NCBI GenBank assembly: GCA_001970955.1
Contig: MPUH01000049.1
Location: 1-64,000, forward strand
From: Stentor coeruleus
Taxonomy: Eukaryota > Ciliophora > Heterotrichea > Heterotrichida > Stentoridae
Length of the DNA: 64,000 nt
Direction of reading: 5' to 3'
Shown: in pieces, positions 50,987-59,954 of the stretch
How positions within the stretch are numbered: position 1 is the first letter of the stretch
Layout of the letters: each line of letters opens with the position of its first letter
Position numbers and translations under genes: made by a program
The notes under the pieces: generated by a model
What the model was told of the DNA's origin: nothing
What the model saw: only the letters and a program-made list of their open reading frames with translations
Database searches by the model: none

Positions 50987-53050
50987 CTAAGATGCATGAT
51001 GTTTTTTCCCATGATTAAGGTTTAGGACTATTGCCCGATAGTCTTGACTTGTTAAGGTTTTCCTTCCTGATTTCTGTATTACAAAATGATGTGCTATGTC
51101 TGTTTCAGCTAAAGGTTTTGGGTATGAGCATATCATATCAGTGCCAACTGGGAAGTTTTTTTCTTGGGATGAATAGATTCCTGCCTTACCTTGACCCCAA
51201 CCAAACACTTTGTTTAATGAAGTTGTGACAATTGTATAGTTTTCACCACAGACTAGATCTACTACAAAATCTTCATTTAGACCAGTAACTTTGATTGGTT
51301 CATCTGTTTTTTTTATTGATGGAGTTAGACCAAGTTGGCCTTGAGTCCCATTTCCCCATACCCAAACTTCACCTTTGTCATTAAGTGCCGCTGAAAAAAG
51401 ACATCCAGCGGCAACTTTTAACACTTTAAATTTCAATGAAATAATTTGAGTTATCTCAGATGTCCTTTTTTGCTGTGTCAATAAACTCATAGGTAGACCT
51501 AATTGACCTTCTTGTCCCCAACCAAACGCATAAACCCTACCTTCTGAGTCTAAAATTAAAGTATGAGATTCTCCACAAGCACAAAATTTCACCATAATCC
51601 CTCTGGCTGTAAAATAATTGAGTTTTAAAGGTTTTAAAGCAACATATCCCATTTCATCTTTACAAAGTTGTCTATAATTCACCCCAATTTGATGAACATC
51701 TCCTCTTCCCCATACCATAGCTTCATTATTACAAGTTATAACAACAGTATGATAACCACCACATTCCAAATAATGAATACGTTCATTTGCCAAATCAGGG
51801 ACTAAAGTTGGCATAGATAATGATAAAGTATTCCCATGACCTAAGCATCCACTTGCCCCATAACCCCATGTCATAACTTTTCCAGAACTGGTTATTAAAG
51901 CACAATGCTCGAATCCACAAGACAAATAAAGTACGTTATTATCACTTAGGCTTCTAACAATTTTTTCAGAAAACAAAGATTTGTTTGTGAAAATGTCTTT
52001 ATGGTAATCGATTTTAGCTTTATTTACTGCATCAACATTTGAGTATTCTAATGATAATGTAGCTTTAAATCCTACAAAACACAAACTTGCGATAATTTTT
52101 AAATTCGGCTCACAGAGATCTTCAGTTTCGCAAATTACCATTTTCCTTAATATCGGTGAAAATGGGTTTGGATATTCAACTTCATACTTGCATTTACAGT
52201 TTGATAATAAATTTTTTGAAGCTGTGCTTTCAAATGGTATAAAATCTCTAACCATTTGTGCTGTACCTTCTTCTACAAATGAAAGCCCATCTTCTGTCAT
52301 ATCTGGACTTCTCATACGTTCGAGGACCAATGATGCTAAAAAGCGTTCATCCACATCTGATGGTCTTGGGGTAATCATACTTCCCCAATTCTCATTTATT
52401 TCATCATAAACATCAGGTTGGCTTGATTTTGATAAGCTTAGATTGTCTTCTAGAACTCTTGATGTTAAAAGACGTTCAGCTGGAGTTTCTGAAACATAAG
52501 AATTATCAGGGGTTATTGATCTATATACATTATCCTTAGCTTTAGCTATGAAATTTCTATGTATATCTAATATTGCATTCTTATCAAATGAATCTAAATT
52601 TGGAACTGAAAGTTCATGTGTTGGTGTTGATGATCTTATGGTTATTGTAGGAATTTCTAATAAACTTGTACTGTTTTCCCCACGGTTTGTTTCAAGAAAA
52701 AACATCCCATCGTTGGTGGCAAAGGAATTCACTGGGGTTTCGTTAGTTATGTTTAGGCAGCAAATGTCTGGAGAATTTTGGAATTTGCCAAATGGACTTA
52801 GAGAATGCAAAAGTGATAAAGTTGAAGTTATGTTGGTGTTTTGAGTGAAGGTTAATGAATGTGATGAAATTAATGCTTTTGCTTCAGATTCCATGTTTTG
52901 GGTATCGAGTAATGGGAATAGGTAGAGAGGGTCTTTAGAAAGTGAGAGGAAAGTTCGCTGACCTGTTTTTAAGCCGGTGTATTTTTCACTTTTTATAACT
53001 TCGTAAACTTCTGGGAATATATCGAGAGGTGTACAGTCTTTACTGTTCAT
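50987..53050 (-). CDS. RCC1-repeat protein with long N-terminal extension
   Basis: A 687-residue protein. The first 330 residues are Ser/Thr/Asp-rich and mostly disordered, with repeats of PETS/TP-like phosphorylatable motifs. The C-terminal half carries RCC1 repeats (TWGYGASGCLGHG, VWGRGDVHQIG, GWGQEGQLGL, VWGNGTQGQLGL, GWGQGKAG) forming at least five blades of a propeller; the full seven is uncertain. RCC1 propellers act as GTPase exchange factors or interaction platforms. No further domain is seen. It ends with TAG. Confidence 0.82.
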   Translation of the reverse strand: MNSKDCTPLDIFPEVYEVIKSEKYTGLKTGQRTFLSLSKDPLYLFPLLDTQNMESEAKALISSHSLTFTQNTNITSTLSLLHSLSPFGKFQNSPDICCLNITNETPVNSFATNDGMFFLETNRGENSTSLLEIPTITIRSSTPTHELSVPNLDSFDKNAILDIHRNFIAKAKDNVYRSITPDNSYVSETPAERLLTSRVLEDNLSLSKSSQPDVYDEINENWGSMITPRPSDVDERFLASLVLERMRSPDMTEDGLSFVEEGTAQMVRDFIPFESTASKNLLSNCKCKYEVEYPNPFSPILRKMVICETEDLCEPNLKIIASLCFVGFKATLSLEYSNVDAVNKAKIDYHKDIFTNKSLFSEKIVRSLSDNNVLYLSCGFEHCALITSSGKVMTWGYGASGCLGHGNTLSLSMPTLVPDLANERIHYLECGGYHTVVITCNNEAMVWGRGDVHQIGVNYRQLCKDEMGYVALKPLKLNYFTARGIMVKFCACGESHTLILDSEGRVYAFGWGQEGQLGLPMSLLTQQKRTSEITQIISLKFKVLKVAAGCLFSAALNDKGEVWVWGNGTQGQLGLTPSIKKTDEPIKVTGLNEDFVVDLVCGENYTIVTTSLNKVFGWGQGKAGIYSSQEKNFPVGTDMICSYPKPLAETDIAHHFVIQKSGRKTLTSQDYRAIVLNLNHGKKHHAS

Positions 53051-53373
53051 GATAAGAAAATAATATGTTGGGATTTTTTTGTGATAAAAATGCTAGGGAG
53101 AAATTATTGTTTTGGGTAAAAAATTAGAGGTTGAAGTTGATATTGAAAGTGTGAATGATATTGGCTGATTTTCTTTTAAGATGGAAGAGGTTTTGAATTT
53201 TTAAGTATTTAGAAAATATTGAGGCCATTATTACGAGTATAAAACAAATCTTATTTTACTAAAAAGCATTAAATATATTTTCAAAGTAATTCTTATTAGT
53301 TCAAAAACAACGTTCTAATATTTAAACTCTTTATAAATCAATCATTACTATAATAATCTATTCTTATTATTAA
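53051..53373. other. Short gene-free stretch
   Basis: G/T-rich on the plus strand next to the RCC1 gene start (its sense strand is C-rich), then AT-rich. Nothing else is seen. Confidence 0.4.
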
Positions 53374-56300
53374 CTAACTACTAACCCAATTATTTTTTTT
53401 ATAGCTGTTTGTTAAAACACTTCTTGTAGGCATAGTAAGTCTTAAGTTTTCTACACTAGATGTCGCATCAGGAACTGCAAAATTTCTATGAATATTCGAA
53501 GTGTCACTGCAATTATTTTCTTTAAAATTCATCTGACAAATATATTGGTTTTCAATAATTTTCTCTAAAGTATTCTTTTTCTCTTTTCTGTTTTTTTTCT
53601 TCATTAGAAACCCTTCACAATAACTCATAACTATTCCAACTACTCCAGATAGTCCAGAAAGTGTCCCAAATAGTCCACTAATGAATATAAGAGCACTTTG
53701 TTCTTGATATCGAGATGTATAAAGCCCAGTAGAAAGTTTATTGAAATTAACTTGAACACTAAGTTGAGTAGCAACAGACAAATCTTCAATATAATTCTCA
53801 CTTCCTTGTGAAGGAGATGATGCTGGGGATAAATGATATCCTGTAAGTTCATGTGGGAATATTGATAAAGTTGAAGTGAAATATGAAGGTATTGCACTGA
53901 AATAAAACTGGCTTGGCTCAGATCCTATAAATATACGGCCTGGTGTAGGGGATATTCCCATAGAAACACTACTTGAGGATTCTGGTATAGAAGAGTCAGA
54001 TGTTACATTAACAATTATTCCTGTGCTATAGCTTGAGTCTTCAGTCAAAATTAATAATACATCGGAATTTATACTGAGCTCACATTGATAGCATTGGTAA
54101 ACAACTTGGCAAGAGTTTTCAATATTTTTACTGCATTTAATACTTTCACCTTTTGTAACTATGTTATCAACTGTAATATATAAATCTTGGCTGCAATACC
54201 TTGAAGAATAAATTTGGCTTACATCTTTTTGTGCACAAGAATCACCATAATTCTGCAAGGTAAATTCTATAATAAAGTTAGCAGAAAACTTACTCACACT
54301 ATTTTCAAGAATAACCAAAGGCATCAAAGTTTTGATCTCAGCAATATTTTCAGTTAGATAAATCAAAAATACTGAAACCATAATAATAGTGCTTACACCA
54401 AAAAAAATTACAGTAAAAATTCCTCCGATCAAAGTTTTTTTCAATTGCATAAACTCTCCAATTTCGTGGGTGTGGGATGAAGTGTAGTAATCAATATTCC
54501 TAAGTATTTCTTGACTCCTTTTAAATTTTAATGCAATAATGATAAGAATAAGAACAATAGCACCAATGACGTATTTAAACCAATTTTCCCATGATGGTGC
54601 ATTATTGGTTTTATAAATTTTTGGTTGTATTGACTGAATTGAGCTTAGCTTAGTACTACTATCATATGGTTTCTGACTACCTGTTGGACATTGAAAACCT
54701 TCAGGGCATATTTTGCATGCTTTAGCTCCATATTTATCATTAAATGTACCTTCTTCACATGGATAGCATTGCCTTATTGATGTACCACCTTTGTAAGGAT
54801 TATAGCATCCTTTTGGACATTTTAAACACTCAAATGGAGTAGTACTGTTTGAATATGTCCCTGACGGACAAATTTTGCAGATGGTTTTTTCTAAATAAAA
54901 TCCCTCACTGCAGTTTAAATTCAAATTATTGAGTATGTTCGTATTATCAAGCTTGATCACTCCAAAAGAAGGAAGAGGAAGATCTTTAAATAAAACTGCT
55001 TGGGAAAGATAATATCCACCACCATGAAAATAAATGCTAAAATTGTGAAAAGCAAAAGCTGCTGAATATACAACATCCTGAGTGATAATAAATGCAACAA
55101 AATTATTGCGTGCTAGAGTTAATGTCGGTGATAGCATTCTATATCCAACATGCCCTCCAAAACAAAATGAAGTATTCCCAAATCTAATATTAATTCCTTC
55201 ACTTCCAAAACAAAGCCCATCTATTCCTTGCAAAACTTTCATTCCAACAATATCATACTTAAATTCATATATTTGTATATTCCCTTCATTATTTGACCCT
55301 CCTGATGCACTAAATATATTCTCATAAATATTACATGAACAAAATTTGCACCCTTGATCATTATTTTCATGCATGATCTTATACGAATTATCTCTAAAAT
55401 CATATTTTCATAGATCTCCATAAACCTCACTATTATCCATTCCCCCATAAATATATGCGAAAGGTATTTCAAAGACCAGACACGCTCCTTTTCTTTTACT
55501 TGGATTAGTTGTAGAACTAGAGATTATTTCAGTCCATGTATTTTTAACAACATTGTATATAAACATATCATTTGTTAAGCCTGTATCATCTTCTCCTCCC
55601 CATATTAGAGATTATTTCAGTCCATGTATTTTTAACAACATTGTATATAAACATATCATTCGTTAAGCCTGTATCATCTTCTCCTCCCCATATTAAAAAA
55701 ATATCTGTTCCTGAATCAGATGCAAAATGTGACCTGGCTGTTGGAGCTTTATTCATAGTATTTAATAAAGTCCAAATATCAGTAACAGGGTCATAAGACC
55801 ATGTATCAGCGAATAATGTATCTTGCCCTTTGCCACCAAAAAGCCATAATTTTCCTCTGATAGAATGCAAACAGTGAGCTAGACGATTAGGAGGAGAGAC
55901 ATAATGAGTAGTTATGGCAATTGAACTCACATAATTTGGGTTAAAGACATGGCTTTGAATACTGTTTGTTGTAAAAAAATTCTTTGTGTAAGTGTATGTT
56001 AAACCTCCGAAATAGATTAATGAATTTCCTATTGACATGTATGGGGCATTTCTTAAAACTATTTCTCCGTATATGTTAGTGAATGACCAATTTTCTTGCC
56101 CTGGAGAGAAAATATCGATTATTAAGTATTGATTGCCTATGTATTGAGAATAGAGATAATGATCTATAAGGATGCAACCATTAATAAAATATTTGTCTTG
56201 ATATTGGTAGTTTGTAAAAAAAGGGATATCGTATGTTGTTAATGAGGATGTAATGTTGGTAATGAATAGATTTCCGTTATATCCAGCTGCGCCATAAGCG

Positions 56301-56966
56301 AATATAATAGCTAAATCTTCGTAAACTTCAATGTTAATCATTAATTTTTGGTTGAAGTTATAGAATTTAATAAAAGGACTAGTGTCAAAAGAAATCACCC
56401 ATGTATTCCAAACATTTTCACTGAAATCATACCTAAATAAAATATTACATATAACTTTTGGCTATAGTTACAAGGAGTTCATTTCCTATAATCAGCAAAT
56501 ATTCACTTCCATTTAGTTCAAATTTTTTATACCCAAAACTTTCAAAAGGTGGCGGCTTAAAATTCTGAACAACTTCTCTCCACATTCTGTATTGACTATT
56601 AAAGCACCACATATCATTCAAAATGTAACCTTTTGTCTTACCTCCATATATACAAAATTCATCGTATTGATTGCTTATGAAGCCTGAAGCATTACTTCTT
56701 TTTGCTATGTAAAAGTTACTAGGATTTACTGAATTTGGGTATATAATAGACCAGTGCAGAGACGTTAAATCAAAAGTCCAAAGATCATCTAAATAGGATT
56801 TAGAAAGTCCACCAAATATGAAAATTTTGTTTAATTTTGATAAGAATGCTATAGAAGAATATTCACGTGGCTCAGGGCCTATGCCTGTCTCATGTATATC
56901 TTTAAAGTATTTTTCCTGAGATTGATTTTGGCTTTGAGCGATGAAGAAAAGGGCTAAGATCAACAT
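53374..56966 (-). CDS. Kelch - Cys-rich (GCC2/GCC3-like) - transmembrane surface protein
   Basis: It begins with a signal peptide (MLILALFFIAQSQNQ), followed by kelch repeats (FIFGGLSKSYLDDLWTFDL, EFCIYGGKTKGYILNDMWCF, KLWLFGG...DTWSYDP). Further on come Cys-rich ephrin-receptor-like repeats (CKICPSGTYSNSTTPFECLKCP, CYPCEEGTFNDKYGAKACKIC) and then about three membrane helices. A 16-nt intron (56433-56448) must be removed. An 88-bp duplication (55518-55693) breaks the frame. Spliced length 3577 minus 88 is 3489 nt, 1163 codons, so one gene of about 1162 residues. One in-frame TGA (55408-55410) sits at the Trp position of a kelch YGDLWKYD-like motif. Likely a cell-surface or secretory-pathway receptor. 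It ends with TAG. Confidence 0.82.
55518..55693. repeat. 88-bp direct tandem duplication in the kelch gene
   Basis: Unit 55518-55605 is repeated at 55606-55693 with one mismatch (tcatTtgtt versus tcatCgtt-type difference). 88 is not a multiple of three, so the copy shifts the frame; dropping it restores a full-length product. Probably an assembly overlap. Confidence 0.9.
56433..56448 (-). other. 16-nt intron in the kelch gene
   Basis: Sense sequence gtaatattttatttag. Unspliced it ends the frame at TAA. Spliced, it joins ...AKSYM to YDFSENVWNTW, completing a kelch repeat. Confidence 0.92.
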
Positions 56967-57699
56967 TTTTATATACGGTTTTATTATGTAAATGATTTTA
57001 GTTTTACTTTTTGCTTAGGGCTTACTTTTTTATATAAATAAGGTAGATAGAATGAAAGGTAAAGTATTTTCTTTGTGTCATTAAATAAATTGCTTTTATC
57101 TGTATAAATTGGCATTTCTGATATTTTTTTTTAAGTAAATTTAAAATATATTCTAATTGGCATACCTTTATAAACTGCTCTTGATATTAAAATTTACTGT
57201 TGATCTATCAAATTAATATGAAATATAAAGGGATTTATTATTCAACNTATGAAATATAAAGGGATTTATTATTCAACACTTATCTAACTTTTATAAACTT
57301 ATATAATATATCCAGGACATTAATAGCAAAATTAATTTAAAGTAAAACTAACTGTTGAATCAAAAAAATATAAAAAAAGTTAATTGCTTTAATTAGCATA
57401 TTTTAAATAGCTAAAGTGCAAATTTTTAAAAGTATAAATTATGAAATAATTAAAATCATATACCAAAAGAAGCATTTGAGAAGTGCTCAAAAAATTTAGT
57501 TATAAATTAAAAGAAAATTTGTTTAATGAATTTTGCTTGGAAATATCAAAGGTTTCATATCGCTTTAAATCCTAAATATTTTCTATAATAGTAAGTGTTA
57601 AAAACACAAGAACCTACCAAAATAATAAAATCATTAACACTTCATATATGAAATAAGCTAAATATTATAATGAAAATTAAATAATACCATACTGTTAGA
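56967..57699. other. Gene-free divergent stretch
   Basis: AT-rich, containing a 30-bp N-joined duplication (57217-57277). No other feature is supported. Confidence 0.4.
57217..57277. repeat. 30-bp duplication joined by N
   Basis: Bases 57217-57246 recur at 57248-57277 with N at 57247. An intergenic untrimmed contig overlap. Confidence 0.93.
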
Positions 57700-58818
57700 A
57701 TGATAAACAACATCGTTTCTTTTAACAAGCTTGCCATGGAGAACCTTGCACAGAGCAAGTTAGAAATGGCATATCACTTTATGCATAGAGCAGAAAAACT
57801 ATTAAACGATTTGCCAGAATCTATTGAAAAAAACTCTTTGACTCTAATAACTTGCAACAACCAAGCGTGTTTGTATAAGGCATTAGGTAAATCTTTCCAA
57901 GCTGGGATTTTTCTTGAAAAAGCAATAACAATAAAGCCTTCAACACCAGAAGATCACTTTAATTTAGCTAGATGTCTGCTAAATCTTAGTCTCCTCAAAG
58001 CAGAAGAGAGAAATTCAGATGGGTCACTTATGTATGGTCTAAGAGCTTTGGATATCCTAACAAATAATTGCGAACCAGATATAAGCAATTACTATGAAAA
58101 CCTTTGCACTGCTTTCAATATCATAGGCACTCAACACAAAATTAGAGGAAACGACGATGAAGCAAATCGGGTATTTAAAAGAGGACTTGATATAAGTGAA
58201 GAGTTTCTAGGACCACTTCATCAATTAACTCTAAATTTTCGTAAGAACTTTGAGCATAAGAAACATAGATTTGTAAGAAAACCAAAAAGTAGTAAAGTTT
58301 CTATACCAAGAATGGCTAATCGTGGATTACCTTCAATATATTCATCGATAAGACAAAAAGCTAAATCTCCAAGGGTAACTTCACTTGAATTTTCTAATGA
58401 ATCTCGACTTCCTACACAGAAACGCATATTCAAAAAGGAACCAAGATATTCTGGTAAGCAAGAAGTTGCAGCAAGTGTGGAAATTGCTAAAAAAACTCTA
58501 GCGAATTTTTCATTAAATGAAACCTCGCCTATAAAATTGAAACCTCAGAAGCTTTATGATAAAAAGGTATGGGATAAATTATGTGTTACTATACAAAAAG
58601 CTTTTAGAAGATTTTTAGTTCAAGAAGAAATGGAAGAAATTAAAGATTCTAAGCTTACTCGTCGTCAGTTAGCGGAGAAAAAAGCGGTTATAGCTCTTCA
58701 GGAATTTGAAGTGTTAAAAGAGCGAGCTTCTAAAGAAAATCCTTTTTATGAACATAACGATTTTCATTCACCGAAATTTCAGTCAAGACGAGGAACAGGG
58801 CAGAATCAGAAGAGATAA
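57700..58818 (+). CDS. TPR protein with an IQ motif
   Basis: A 372-residue protein. The N-terminal 190 residues contain TPR-like helix pairs (MAYHFMHRAEKLLNDLPES, LITCNNQACLYKALGK, EDHFNLARCLLNLSLLKAEE, CTAFNIIGTQHKIRGND). A basic Ser/Pro/Arg region follows, then a single IQ motif (LCVTIQKAFRRFLVQEE, about residue 290), the usual calmodulin or light-chain binding site. The calmodulin-like gene at 17521 is a conceivable type of partner, but no link is shown. The first ATG (57700) is used; a second at the MENLAQS position is possible. It ends with TAA. Confidence 0.78.
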   Translation: MINNIVSFNKLAMENLAQSKLEMAYHFMHRAEKLLNDLPESIEKNSLTLITCNNQACLYKALGKSFQAGIFLEKAITIKPSTPEDHFNLARCLLNLSLLKAEERNSDGSLMYGLRALDILTNNCEPDISNYYENLCTAFNIIGTQHKIRGNDDEANRVFKRGLDISEEFLGPLHQLTLNFRKNFEHKKHRFVRKPKSSKVSIPRMANRGLPSIYSSIRQKAKSPRVTSLEFSNESRLPTQKRIFKKEPRYSGKQEVAASVEIAKKTLANFSLNETSPIKLKPQKLYDKKVWDKLCVTIQKAFRRFLVQEEMEEIKDSKLTRRQLAEKKAVIALQEFEVLKERASKENPFYEHNDFHSPKFQSRRGTGQNQKR

Positions 58819-59231
58819 TTATATTTTCCTTATTATTTATATTAAACTATGCTTTGATTTCAAAGGGGATATTTGTGTGATAATTACCAAAAATTTTCTA
58901 TGATTTTTTTATGATGAATAAATGCTATTAAATCTAACTATGCTTTGATTTCAAAGGGGATATTTGTGTGATAATTACCAAAAATTTTCTATGATTTTTT
59001 ATGATGAATAAATACTATTAAATCGGCAACAATTTCAGGAATATATATGATAATAAATCTATACAATTTAGTAAAGTTTCTAATTAAAGATACTTAAATT
59101 ATCGAGTTATTTTTTGCTGTACCTAAAAACAAAAATTATGATTTTAAAATCTTCTATAGAATACGTAAAGAATATAGATTAACATTAAATTCAGTTATAA
59201 TATACTAATAAATTTAACTAAATTTATTGAA
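58819..59231. other. Gene-free stretch holding a 91-bp tandem duplication
   Basis: AT-rich convergent space between two genes. The duplication is listed separately; nothing else is supported. Confidence 0.4.
58845..59026. repeat. 91-bp direct tandem duplication
   Basis: Two head-to-tail copies start near 58845 and 58936, differing by one T in a run and one further base. It lies downstream of the TPR/IQ gene. Probably the same assembly artefact class as the other duplications. Confidence 0.88.
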
Positions 59232-59576
59232 TCAATCTTTTATTATCTTTATAAAATTCTTTGATATAACTGTAACATCGTCAATAATTTTTGAAGTTCT
59301 TTTAGATATATCTCTTACTTTATGTTGAAAATCTTTTCTATCACAGTAAGGCTTGATTTGGGGTGTAAAAGGTCTATTTTTCCTACACAAATAAATAGCT
59401 TCTTCAATCTTTTTCTTCATATCCTCGTCATGAATATAAACATCATATCGAACCACTGGAACTTTATAGACTTCTGCATGCTTATAGGAAGTTTTAATTG
59501 GGGAATACATAGCATGCTCAACTCTTCCTCTAATAAATTTTTGATAACTCTCGTTATTATCTTGAAGGCCTGACAT
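59232..59576 (-). CDS. Small basic protein, unidentified
   Basis: I start at MSGLQDNNES (59576), which follows attatat, giving 114 residues. The protein has charged helices at the C-terminus (FQHKVRDISKRTSKIIDD) and several Lys/Arg. No domain is recognised. It ends with TGA; an in-frame TAA follows 5 codons later. Confidence 0.55.
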   Translation of the reverse strand: MSGLQDNNESYQKFIRGRVEHAMYSPIKTSYKHAEVYKVPVVRYDVYIHDEDMKKKIEEAIYLCRKNRPFTPQIKPYCDRKDFQHKVRDISKRTSKIIDDVTVISKNFIKIIKD

Positions 59577-59954
59577 ATATAATATCACTTATGATTATAA
59601 AATTATCAATGAGTAAATATTTTTACGATAAAAAGGATTAAACCTTTCAAAACCCCTCTCTATCAAATCCTAAAAGAAAACCCTGAAATCCTTACCTTAA
59701 AAACCAAAATCTCTAAACTTAGAAAAGAAATCACATCTTTAAAATCCCGACCTCTAAAATACTAACCTATTTTTTCAATACAAATTCCAGATTCATCTTC
59801 AACACCTCTAATCTTTGAATAATCATTATATGAACTTATCTCTTAGCATACTAAAAAACTCTTAATCTTATCTGCTTCTAAAATCCTTTAGTTTACTTAT
59901 AAATTGTATAATTCATATTAAAAATTAGCTTCTGGTGATAATTAATATCTTGTA
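59577..59954. promoter_or_regulatory. C-rich, G-poor upstream region
   Basis: About 59640-59900 is C-rich and nearly G-free on the plus strand, the pattern before plus-strand genes here. Likely the promoter of the zinc-finger vWA gene; no core motif is identified. Confidence 0.45.
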
